Source of the DNA: an uncultured Austwickia sp.
GTDB taxonomy: Bacteria > Actinomycetota > Actinomycetes > Actinomycetales > Dermatophilaceae
NCBI GenBank assembly: GCA_934678955.1
Contig: CAKUSI010000199.1
Location: forward strand, 1-6,777
Length of the DNA: 6,777 bases
Reading direction: 5' to 3'
Under the pieces are notes generated by a model. The model ran no database searches. It saw nothing but the letters and a program-made list of their open reading frames with translations, and was not told where the DNA came from. This document shows, in pieces, positions 1-4,357 of the stretch (its first letter is position 1; the number at the start of each line of letters is the position of its first letter). The translations under genes were made by a program, and so were the position numbers.

Positions 1-162
1 TCCTCGGGATACCGCTCGACCGCCGCGTCCTCGGGAGACCAGTCGACCGCCGCGTCCTCGGGAGACCAGTCGACCGCCGCGTCCTCGGGATACCGCTCGA
101 CCGCCGCGTCCTCGGGAGACCAGTCGACCGCCGCGTCCTCGGGAGACCAGTCGACCGCGGCG
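1..162 (+). repeat. Six tandem 27-bp in-frame repeats, organised as two 81-bp higher-order units
   Basis: Units start at 1, 28, 55, 82, 109 and 136, each exactly 27 bases (9 codons). A partial unit of 8 bases follows at 163-170. Two unit types alternate: type A encodes SSGYRSTAA and type B encodes SSGDQSTAA, in the order A-B-B-A-B-B. Bases 1-81 and 82-162 are identical except at base 159 (GCC to GCG, both Ala). The array may extend left of the window. Confidence 0.95.
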
Positions 163-402
163 TCCTCGGGGTGGTACGGCCGAGCATCCGCCGACGGCCT
201 CGAATCCCTCGCCGTAGCAGGCGGATACCGCGGTGCCGCGAAGGGCACCGCGGGGTGCTGGCTCGTCCTCACTGAGCGCGACGACGAGGGCGCGATCCTC
301 ACCGTCAAGACGGTCAAGGTCGGCTCCAAGCACAAGGGCCAGCGGGTCAAGCCTGACACCTACTACCGCCTCGCCGGCGGCGAGATCATGGAGGCCGACT
401 GA
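1..402 (+). CDS. 3' part of a repeat-bearing phage protein (DUF7666-type C-terminus likely), N-terminus outside window
   Basis: Frame 1 is open from base 1 to TGA at 400-402, giving 133 visible residues; the start lies upstream of the window. Residues 1-54 are six perfect 9-residue repeats of the form SSG(D/Y)(Q/R)STAA, followed by a degenerate seventh (SSGWYGRAS). The remaining ~75 residues form a non-repetitive tail with GCWLVLTERDDEGAIL and VKPDTYYRL. This combination (a run of short SATG/SSG-type repeats, then a tail with 'GCWLVL.ERDD.G.I' and 'PDTWY.L.dG') is familiar from actinobacterial phage and prophage proteins whose N-terminus is usually annotated DUF7666. That assignment is from memory, and the diagnostic N-terminal domain is not visible. 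The function of the family is unknown to me. The repeats are regular enough to suggest a solenoid or fibrous shape (inference). The next gene starts in the stop codon (TGATG). Confidence 0.75.
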   Translation, partial: SSGYRSTAASSGDQSTAASSGDQSTAASSGYRSTAASSGDQSTAASSGDQSTAASSGWYGRASADGLESLAVAGGYRGAAKGTAGCWLVLTERDDEGAILTVKTVKVGSKHKGQRVKPDTYYRLAGGEIMEAD

Positions 403-512
403 TGTCCGACCATATCAAAGACGTCGCCGCGCTCCTGGTCACCGCCGCCTGCATGCTGATCCTGACTTGGCTCGCGGCGCAGGCCATCATCGATTGGGGG
501 GCGGTCGCGTGA
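402..512 (+). CDS. 36-residue single-span membrane peptide
   Basis: ATG at 402-404 overlaps the preceding TGA by one base, and the stop at 510-512 overlaps the next GTG (GTGA). The product begins MSDHIKDVAALLV and has one hydrophobic stretch, roughly residues 8-31, with few charged residues after Lys6/Asp7. That reads as a single transmembrane helix with a short polar N-terminus. Exact start/stop coupling on both sides is the main reason to call this short frame a gene. Phage operons often contain such microproteins, and no specific function can be assigned. It could be a minor membrane effector or a superinfection-type protein, but nothing in the sequence decides this. Confidence 0.7.
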   Translation: MSDHIKDVAALLVTAACMLILTWLAAQAIIDWGAVA

Positions 513-799
513 AGCGGGTCAAGCCCCAGGCGCTGACGTGGCGGATCAACGTCGAGCCGTACCCGGCGATCTCGTACACCGGTGACGGGATGATCGTCAC
601 CGTCGAGCACTGGACCTACACCGCCTACGACAGCGGCGAGCCCTGGCAGCAGATCGAGCACACCGGGTTCGACGCCGGGGCGGGCGAGATCCGTAGCTTC
701 GCCCGCTGGTACTCCCTGGAGTCGCTCATCGCGGACCCAGATGCCGATCCGCCCGCGTTCCTCCTCGATGCGATCCGCGCTATCGAGGCCGACTCGTGA
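509..799 (+). CDS. Hypothetical protein, 96 aa
   Basis: GTG at 509-511 overlaps the upstream TGA (GTGA), and the stop TGA at 797-799 overlaps the next GTG. The frame stays open further upstream, but that extension would run through the preceding genes, so the coupled GTG is chosen. The product starts MKRVKPQALTWRINVEPYP and is rich in aromatic residues (WTYTAYDSGEPWQQIEH), followed by an acidic C-terminal helix (AFLLDAIRAIEADS). The alternating polar/aromatic N-terminal half suggests beta-strands. No catalytic motif, membrane span or metal site is visible and I do not recognise the family. It sits third in the translationally coupled chain 402-1095. Confidence 0.75.
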   Translation: MKRVKPQALTWRINVEPYPAISYTGDGMIVTVEHWTYTAYDSGEPWQQIEHTGFDAGAGEIRSFARWYSLESLIADPDADPPAFLLDAIRAIEADS

Positions 800-1095
800 C
801 CGCGCCAGCCCCGTGCGGGGCACCCCAAACCGACCCCCGGGTTCTGCCGGGCCACCAAGGTGATGACGAGCATCGGGAGGACTCTGCCCTGCACCCGGAC
901 GTGCTCGCGTACGCCGACCAGCTGATCGGCGAGGTGACGCCGTACCGGCTGCGCTGGCTCCAACGCCAGTACGACCGCGGCATGCTCCAGCGCGCGACCC
1001 GCGAGGAGGAGACGCCCGTCCTGGTGCGCACGATGCACCGCCGCGGCTCGGTACCGGTCGATGCCCGCGTCGGTGAGCGCGTGGCTCGCCGGTAG
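796..1095 (+). CDS. Hypothetical protein, 99 aa, last gene of the first operon
   Basis: GTG at 796-798 overlaps the upstream stop (GTGA), and the gene ends at TAG 1093-1095. The N-terminus is Pro-rich and probably disordered (MTAPAPCGAPQTDPRVLPG). Residues ~20-32 are acidic with several His. Residues ~35-72 look helical (HPDVLAYADQLIGEV and YRLRWLQRQYDRGMLQRATR). The C-terminus is Arg-rich. The helical, charged middle could bind nucleic acid or a partner, but no recognised motif is present and the family is unknown to me. Position and coupling support a real gene; it is followed by the hairpin region at 1120-1270, consistent with being the end of a transcript. Confidence 0.72.
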   Translation: MTAPAPCGAPQTDPRVLPGHQGDDEHREDSALHPDVLAYADQLIGEVTPYRLRWLQRQYDRGMLQRATREEETPVLVRTMHRRGSVPVDARVGERVARR

Positions 1096-1119
1096 CCCCT
1101 GATCTGGGTGTCAACGTCA

Positions 1120-1148
1120 CCCGCGCGGCTCGGCATAGGCCGCGCGGG
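1120..1148 (+). other. Perfect 10-bp GC hairpin downstream of the first operon
   Basis: Bases 1120-1129 (CCCGCGCGGC) pair perfectly with 1139-1148 (GCCGCGCGGG) around a 9-base loop, 25 bases after the TAG of the 99-aa gene. No T-tract follows. It could be a GC-rich actinobacterial terminator, a 3'-end stabiliser or an operator-like inverted repeat; the sequence does not decide. Confidence 0.6.
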
Positions 1149-1153
1149 ATCGA

Positions 1154-1199
1154 TGGCAGCCGAGGAGGCCCCGCTTACTGGCCTCCGGTGACGCTGCCA
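1154..1199 (+). other. Compound stem-loop in the intergenic region
   Basis: The outer stem TGGCAGC (1154-1160) pairs with GCTGCCA (1193-1199). The inner stem GGAGGCC (1164-1170) pairs with GGCCTCC (1180-1186) around a 9-base loop. An asymmetric internal loop (3 and 6 bases) separates the two stems. Nested 7-bp perfect stems are more than a simple terminator needs, so this may be a structured leader or small RNA. I see no match to a riboswitch I know. Confidence 0.5.
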
Positions 1200-1211
1200 G
1201 CGCCCACCCCC

Positions 1212-1240
1212 GAGGCCCCCGCCCACGCGGCGGGGGCCTC
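1212..1240 (+). terminator. Strong candidate terminator hairpin (12-bp stem)
   Basis: GAGGCCCCCGCC (1212-1223) pairs perfectly with GGCGGGGGCCTC (1229-1240) around the loop CACGC. It is followed by the pyrimidine-rich stretch CCTACTTCTC. The long GC stem with a weak U-tract is typical of terminators in high-GC actinobacteria and their phages. Its place between two co-directional operons fits termination of the upstream one. Confidence 0.75.
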
Positions 1241-1254
1241 CCTACTTCTCAAGA

Positions 1255-1280
1255 CCCCGCTCCGGCGGGGCCTCTCTCTT
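1255..1280 (+). terminator. Second, tandem terminator-like hairpin
   Basis: CCCCGC (1255-1260) pairs with GCGGGG (1265-1270) around TCCG, followed directly by the pyrimidine run CCTCTCTCTT (1271-1280). It lies only 15 bases after the larger hairpin and 5 bases before the Shine-Dalgarno of the next gene. It could be a back-up terminator or, since it is so close to the start site, a leader hairpin affecting the next gene. Confidence 0.55.
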
Positions 1281-1285
1281 ACCCG

Positions 1286-1292
1286 AAAGGAG
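1286..1292 (+). promoter_or_regulatory. Strong Shine-Dalgarno opening the second operon
   Basis: AAAGGAG lies 7 bases before the ATG at 1300. It fixes the start of the helix-turn-helix gene, which is the only gene in the window that does not overlap an upstream gene. No convincing -35/-10 pair is visible between 1096 and 1285. Confidence 0.75.
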
Positions 1293-1299
1293 CGCCTCG

Positions 1300-1545
1300 A
1301 TGGATGGCGACTACACCCTGGCGGAGGTGGCTGAGATCATGCGCCGCCCCGTGGACTCGGTGCGCATCATGGCCCGCGGCAAGCGGCTTCCCGGCGCGTA
1401 CCAGCTCGCCGCGGGGGGTCGGTGGCGCGTCCGGTCCCGCGACTTCGATGACTGGCACGCCGGGCTCGGCCCCGTGATCGACGACCCGCTCAAGATCGAG
1501 CCACGCAGCAAGCGCAGCGAGGCCCGACGAAAGAAGGCCGCATGA
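1300..1545 (+). CDS. Small helix-turn-helix DNA-binding protein (excisionase/MerR-like fold)
   Basis: An 81-aa protein starting at ATG 1300 behind AAAGGAG. Residues 5-27 (YTLAEVAEIMRRPVDSVRIMA) match the first helices of the HTH_17/excisionase-type winged helix ('.t.eeVAe.l.vs...v..l...g.lpg...'). Residues 30-52 (LPGAYQLAAGGRWRVRSRDFDDW) match its wing and closing helix, with the usual G-RWRV-R.DF..W. The C-terminal ~20 residues are very basic (RSKRSEARRKKAA), suggesting additional DNA backbone contact. Such proteins in phages serve as excisionases or small transcription regulators. As first gene of the operon behind a hairpin-rich leader, an autoregulatory role is plausible (inference). No integrase is in the window, so an Xis role cannot be shown. 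The stop overlaps the next ATG (ATGA). Confidence 0.82.
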   Translation: MDGDYTLAEVAEIMRRPVDSVRIMARGKRLPGAYQLAAGGRWRVRSRDFDDWHAGLGPVIDDPLKIEPRSKRSEARRKKAA

Positions 1546-1973
1546 GCACCCGAGCGCGCCGCACGTGCCAGCACCTGGAGGCCCTCGGCTTCGTCCGCGA
1601 CCTCGGGCTGTCGACCCGCGACAAGTACGTCTACACGCATCCGAACGACGACTCGTCGCCGCTGCGGGTGTTCGTCGGCTTGACGGAGACCACCGCCCGG
1701 GCGATCCGTGCGAAGGCCGACCAGATCGTCGGGCTCGGCACGGCGGGCGAGACCCCGCCGTCGTCGGTGCGGGACATGGCCAGGGTCAAGCGCGCTGCCG
1801 AGCGTGCCCGGGACCGGATGGCCGCGGAGATCAACGCCGCCCGCCGGGACCCGTACCAGCGCGCCGCTGACGATGAGGCGATCCGCCGCGCCCAAGCCGC
1901 CAAGGCTGCCGAGACCTACGCGCACCGCCGCGAGGTCGAGGCCCTGATGCGCCCAGGAGGCCGCCATGGATGA
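1542..1973 (+). CDS. Hypothetical basic protein, 143 aa, with faint HicA-like N-terminus
   Basis: ATG at 1542 overlaps the upstream stop (ATGA), and the gene ends at TGA 1971-1973. Residues 9-48 (CQHLEALGFVRDLGLSTRDK, then YVYTHPNDDSSPLRVFVG) have the order helix, 'GF', strand, 'Y.HP', strand that is seen in HicA-type small RNA-binding folds. The key HicA pattern (G-S-H with catalytic His in strand 2) is not present, so this is only a resemblance. Residues ~75-143 are strongly charged and helical (RVKRAAERARDRMAAEINAA and RRAQAAKAAETYAHRREVEA), likely a long helix or coiled coil. No HicB-like partner is adjacent. It is best treated as a phage protein of unknown function that may bind nucleic acid. 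Confidence 0.75.
   Translation: MSTRARRTCQHLEALGFVRDLGLSTRDKYVYTHPNDDSSPLRVFVGLTETTARAIRAKADQIVGLGTAGETPPSSVRDMARVKRAAERARDRMAAEINAARRDPYQRAADDEAIRRAQAAKAAETYAHRREVEALMRPGGRHG
1955..1960 (+). promoter_or_regulatory. Shine-Dalgarno inside the end of the preceding gene
   Basis: AGGAGG is 5 bases before the ATG at 1966, a near-consensus site within the last codons of the 143-aa gene. It decides the start of the CxxC protein and indicates independent re-initiation at this 8-base overlap. Confidence 0.75.
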
Positions 1974-2262
1974 GCTACTCCCATGCAACGGGTGCTCACG
2001 GACGCCCGGACACTACGAGCGCTACGACATCACGACTATCAGCGTGGTGGACCTGTGCGTCGACTGCTGCGAGGCGGCGCTGGCCGAGGTCGTCAAGGGC
2101 GTCGCGGACTGCCTGCTCGACGATGTCGACTCGGCGCAGGCCGTGCTGGCCGCGCTTGATGCGGCGTACGGGCCGGACATGTCGGACGACGCGCCGACGG
2201 TCAAGGGCGCGCGGGCCTTGGTGGCGTACGCGGTCGCGCTGCGGGCTGTGGGGCTGCTGTGA
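1966..2262 (+). CDS. Small CxxC/CxxCC putative zinc-binding protein, 98 aa
   Basis: ATG at 1966 is preceded by AGGAGG, and the stop TGA at 2260-2262 overlaps the next GTG. Cys7 and Cys10 (LPCNGC) and Cys31, Cys34 and Cys35 (LCVDCC) are spaced as two zinc knuckles of a small treble-clef or zinc-ribbon site, with an intervening beta-rich segment (YERYDITTISVVDLC). The remaining two-thirds is helical and alanine-rich (CEAALAEVVKGVADCLLDDV, then VKGARALVAYAVALRAVGLL). Metal binding is inferred from Cys spacing only. Small Cys-knuckle proteins are frequent in actinophage early operons, where they may interact with host transcription or replication proteins. Nothing here identifies the partner. Confidence 0.78.
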   Translation: MDELLPCNGCSRTPGHYERYDITTISVVDLCVDCCEAALAEVVKGVADCLLDDVDSAQAVLAALDAAYGPDMSDDAPTVKGARALVAYAVALRAVGLL

Positions 2263-2480
2263 ATGCCGTGGCCGCGCAGGAATGGACGAGGCTCTCCCGG
2301 GTCACCCGCCACCTCGCCAGCCTGATCGCCAGCATCGACCTATCCGACCTCGACCAGGAGCTACGGGCCGATATCGCCTCGGTCCCGGCCGACCTTGCCG
2401 ACATCGCCGACTCGCTCGACGAGGCAGCCGAGCGGGCCAAGGCGGCACTGCTCGACGACACCCAAAGGAGACCCCGATGA
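2259..2480 (+). CDS. Hypothetical helical protein, 73 aa
   Basis: GTG at 2259-2261 overlaps the upstream stop (GTGA), and the stop TGA at 2478-2480 overlaps the exonuclease ATG (ATGA). Almost the whole protein looks alpha-helical, with heptad-like hydrophobics: WTRLSRVTRHLASLIASIDL, then LDQELRADIASVPADLADIA and DSLDEAAERAKAALLDD. It is acidic, with a short basic tail (TQRRPR). It could be a coiled-coil accessory protein, and its direct coupling to the nuclease suggests co-production at similar levels. I do not recognise the family; no catalytic or membrane feature is visible. Confidence 0.72.
   Translation: MNAVAAQEWTRLSRVTRHLASLIASIDLSDLDQELRADIASVPADLADIADSLDEAAERAKAALLDDTQRRPR
2464..2470 (+). 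promoter_or_regulatory. Shine-Dalgarno fixing the exonuclease start
   Basis: AAAGGAG lies 6 bases before ATG 2477. The reading frame is open far upstream (to 1970), but that stretch covers two other genes and encodes Arg/Thr-rich frame-shadow sequence. The site selects ATG 2477, where the family's N-terminus (MSDLHGVHVAMPATDYYADP) begins. Confidence 0.85.
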
Positions 2481-4357
2481 GCGACTTGCACGGCGTCCAT
2501 GTCGCCATGCCCGCGACGGACTACTACGCCGACCCGGTGCCCGAGTGGTCACTGTCAGCGTCCGGCGCGGGGCTGCTGCTCGCCCCATCATGCCCGGCCC
2601 GCTACCTGCACGAGCGGCAGAACCCGACACCCTCGACCCTGGACCAGGAAGACGGCACCCTGGCCCACGCCCACATCCTCGGCGTCGGCGCCCAGCCCGA
2701 GGCCTACCCGGCGGAGGTGCTGTCCAAGTCCGGCACTATCAACACCGACGCGGCCCGCGCATGGGCCGCCGACGTCCGCGGCCGCGGGAACATCCCCGTC
2801 AAGCAGGACCGCCTCGACACCATCATCGCGATGGCCAACGCGCTCCACGCGCATCCGGTCGCGGGCCGCATCCTCACCAACGGCATCCCCGAGGCCACAC
2901 TGATCTGGCCCGACGCGGAGCACGGCATCACCCGCCGCGCCCGCCTCGACGTGCTCCCCGAGAAGGCCGGGAAGCGCGGACGGATGATCCTGGCCGACTA
3001 CAAGGGGCTGGCCGTCGATACGCCGATCCCGACGCCGACTGGCTGGACCACTATGGCCGACCTTCGCGAGGGTGACGAAGTGCTCGACATGCACGGACAG
3101 CCGTGTCGAGTCATGCACAAGTCGGAGACGCACTTCCGTCGATGCCTCCGCATCTCGTTCGACGACGGCTCCAGCGTGGTCTGCGACGACGAGCACCGCT
3201 GGGTCACGACTGCCGCTCGGGAGCAGCCATCCGTCAAGACGGCTGTCGAGATCCAGAACACCGTACGCAAGTATGGCCAGCGGAGCCACCGCATCCCCGT
3301 GTCCAAGGCGCTCGACCTGCCCGCCGTCCATCTCGCCATTGATCCCTACGTGCTCGGATGCTGGCTAGGAGACGGGTCGCACTGGTCGGGCCAGATCACA
3401 AAGCCAGACGACGAACTCTTCCGGCGGATCGAGGCGCGCGGGTATCGCGTGTCGCCACCTGTAAGCCAGGCAGATCGGACCCAGACGCGCAACGTCTACG
3501 GCCTACTCCCGAAGCTCCGCGCTCTCGCGCTCTGGCGGAACAAGCACATCCCGCGTGCTTACCTGCGGGCGAGCGTCGACCAGCGCATAGACCTCCTCCG
3601 AGGCCTGATGGATACCGACGGGTCGTGGAACGACACTCGCACGCAGGCGGTGTTCGCAACGACTGATGCGGCATTGGCAGCACAGGTCCGTGAACTCGCG
3701 CTTTCACTTGGCCAGCGCGCCGTGACCTGCCCCTACGTCGCCCACGGGTTCGGGAAGACGGTGCAGGCCTATGCCGTCTCCTTTCGGCCCATGGGCATCA
3801 ATCCCTTCGCACTGGGACGCAAGGCGGACCGGGTGCGACTCGTCCCGTCGATCCGGTCGGCATCACGGCTAGTCGTCTCCGTTGACGAGGTGGCGACAGT
3901 CCCGACGCAGTGCATCGAGGTCGATTCGCCCACCCGGACATACCTGTGCACCGAGGCCATGATCCCGACGCACAACACCATCGCGCGGGCCAATGGTGCC
4001 TACCCCGCGCAATGGGCCCGGGCAGTCGCCGACTACGGCACCCACCGCCAAGCCGCGCAGTACATCGACGGCGTCGTGGCCCTCGGTCTGGCGAAGTCGG
4101 CGGCGATGGTCTACGTCCTCCAGGAGCGCGTCCCGCCCTACCTGCCTGCTGTCGTCCAGCTCGACCCCGAGGCCCTCGAAATCGGGCGCCTCCAGATGGC
4201 CCGCGCGGCCCGAATCTTCGCCCACTGCAAGGCCACGGACTCGTGGCCCGACTACACCGCCGACGGGATCACCACCGTCAGCCTGCCCCACTGGTACGTC
4301 CAGGCCGCCGAGCTAGAGCTCGATGAGCCCACCCCTGACAGGAGAACCGATGTCTGA
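2477..4357 (+). CDS. PD-(D/E)XK exonuclease (RecE/exodeoxyribonuclease VIII-like) interrupted by a class 3 intein
   Basis: The precursor is 626 aa. The N-extein is residues 1-176, the intein 177-500 and the C-extein 501-626; the spliced product would be 302 aa, usual for this phage nuclease family. The N-extein shows 'EWSLSASGAGLLLAPSCPAR' (24-42), EDGTLAHAHILG (58-69), RARLD with acidic Asp158, and ILADYK (171-176) with Asp174 and Lys176 as the D-x-K active site. The C-extein shows YGTHRQAAQY (520-529), QERVPPY (549-555) and SLPHW. These match the PDDEXK_1-like 'putative exodeoxyribonuclease 8' family, which resects double-stranded DNA ends to give single strands for annealing (family knowledge). 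Splicing would restore ADYKT, the family consensus. The gene is coupled to a probable annealing protein downstream (8-base overlap). A Cas4/RecB-like label would describe the same superfamily. Confidence 0.9.
   Translation: MSDLHGVHVAMPATDYYADPVPEWSLSASGAGLLLAPSCPARYLHERQNPTPSTLDQEDGTLAHAHILGVGAQPEAYPAEVLSKSGTINTDAARAWAADVRGRGNIPVKQDRLDTIIAMANALHAHPVAGRILTNGIPEATLIWPDAEHGITRRARLDVLPEKAGKRGRMILADYKGLAVDTPIPTPTGWTTMADLREGDEVLDMHGQPCRVMHKSETHFRRCLRISFDDGSSVVCDDEHRWVTTAAREQPSVKTAVEIQNTVRKYGQRSHRIPVSKALDLPAVHLAIDPYVLGCWLGDGSHWSGQITKPDDELFRRIEARGYRVSPPVSQADRTQTRNVYGLLPKLRALALWRNKHIPRAYLRASVDQRIDLLRGLMDTDGSWNDTRTQAVFATTDAALAAQVRELALSLGQRAVTCPYVAHGFGKTVQAYAVSFRPMGINPFALGRKADRVRLVPSIRSASRLVVSVDEVATVPTQCIEVDSPTRTYLCTEAMIPTHNTIARANGAYPAQWARAVADYGTHRQAAQYIDGVVALGLAKSAAMVYVLQERVPPYLPAVVQLDPEALEIGRLQMARAARIFAHCKATDSWPDYTADGITTVSLPHWYVQAAELELDEPTPDRRTDV
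3005..3976 (+). mobile_element. Class 3 (WCT) intein with LAGLIDADG homing endonuclease, 324 aa
   Basis: Block A is GLAVDTPIPTPTGWTTMADL (residues 177-196 of the precursor), where canonical inteins have Cys/Ser at position 1; here it is Gly177. Block B is CDDEHRW, with His240 (B:10) and Trp242 (B:12). Block F is TQCIEVD, with Cys479 (F:4). Block G is IPTHN, with Thr498 (G:5), His499 and Asn500; the +1 residue is Thr501. Trp242, Cys479 and Thr498 are the WCT triplet that defines class 3 inteins, in which the F:4 Cys attacks the N-terminal junction directly and Cys1 is not needed. The endonuclease lies between blocks B and F, with LAGLIDADG motifs VLGCWLGDG (acid Asp299) and LRGLMDTDG (acid Asp381). 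Hand count of A/T-ending codons: 64 of 324 in the intein against 27 of 302 in the extein, consistent with separate ancestry. Confidence 0.92.
3347..3628 (+). other. LAGLIDADG endonuclease motif pair within the intein
   Basis: Motif 1 (YVLGCWLGDGS, residues 291-301) and motif 2 (LLRGLMDTDGS, residues 373-383) are both intact. Each keeps the acidic residue that binds the catalytic metal (Asp299, Asp381) and the small residues needed for helix packing. The frame is uninterrupted, so the homing endonuclease is probably active. Its expected target is the intein-less exonuclease gene around the codons for ADYK/T. Confidence 0.85.
4340..4344 (+). promoter_or_regulatory. Shine-Dalgarno for the annealing-protein gene
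   Basis: AGGAG lies 5 bases before ATG 4350. An alternative in-frame ATG at 4323 has no comparable site, so 4350 is chosen. The site sits within the last codons of the exonuclease gene. Confidence 0.7.

Noticed and set aside
1..170. CRISPR array
   Set aside because: The repeats are directly abutting 27-mers without spacers, in frame, and code for a 9-residue protein repeat.
1101..1120. Minus-strand promoter with TTGACA (complement of TGTCAA near 1109)
   Set aside because: No acceptable -10 element at 16-18 bases, and no minus-strand gene for it to serve.
386..1226. Minus-strand open frames opposite the first operon, and similar ones at 2588-3331, 4278-4892 and 5579-6031
   Set aside because: High GC makes long antisense frames common. 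They are Arg/Gly-rich, lack start signals and contradict the coupled + strand chain.
1096..1299. tRNA gene or known riboswitch in the intergenic gap
   Set aside because: No cloverleaf with TTC-type T-loop or anticodon stem fits the four hairpins, and no riboswitch core I know is recognisable.
1970..2476. Upstream in-frame extension of the exonuclease to 1970 (795-aa reading)
   Set aside because: It overlaps two well-supported genes with their own start signals and encodes Arg/Thr-rich frame-shadow sequence. AAAGGAG plus ATG 2477 gives the family N-terminus.
3005..3976. Ordinary class 1 intein, or an intein starting at Leu178
   Set aside because: There is no Cys/Ser at position 1. Block A alignment and restoration of DYKT in the extein both place the first residue at Gly177, and the WCT triplet explains the missing nucleophile.
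3769..3976. Homing endonuclease decay (pseudo-intein)
   Set aside because: The frame is intact, both LAGLIDADG Asp residues remain, and the C-terminal blocks F and G are complete.
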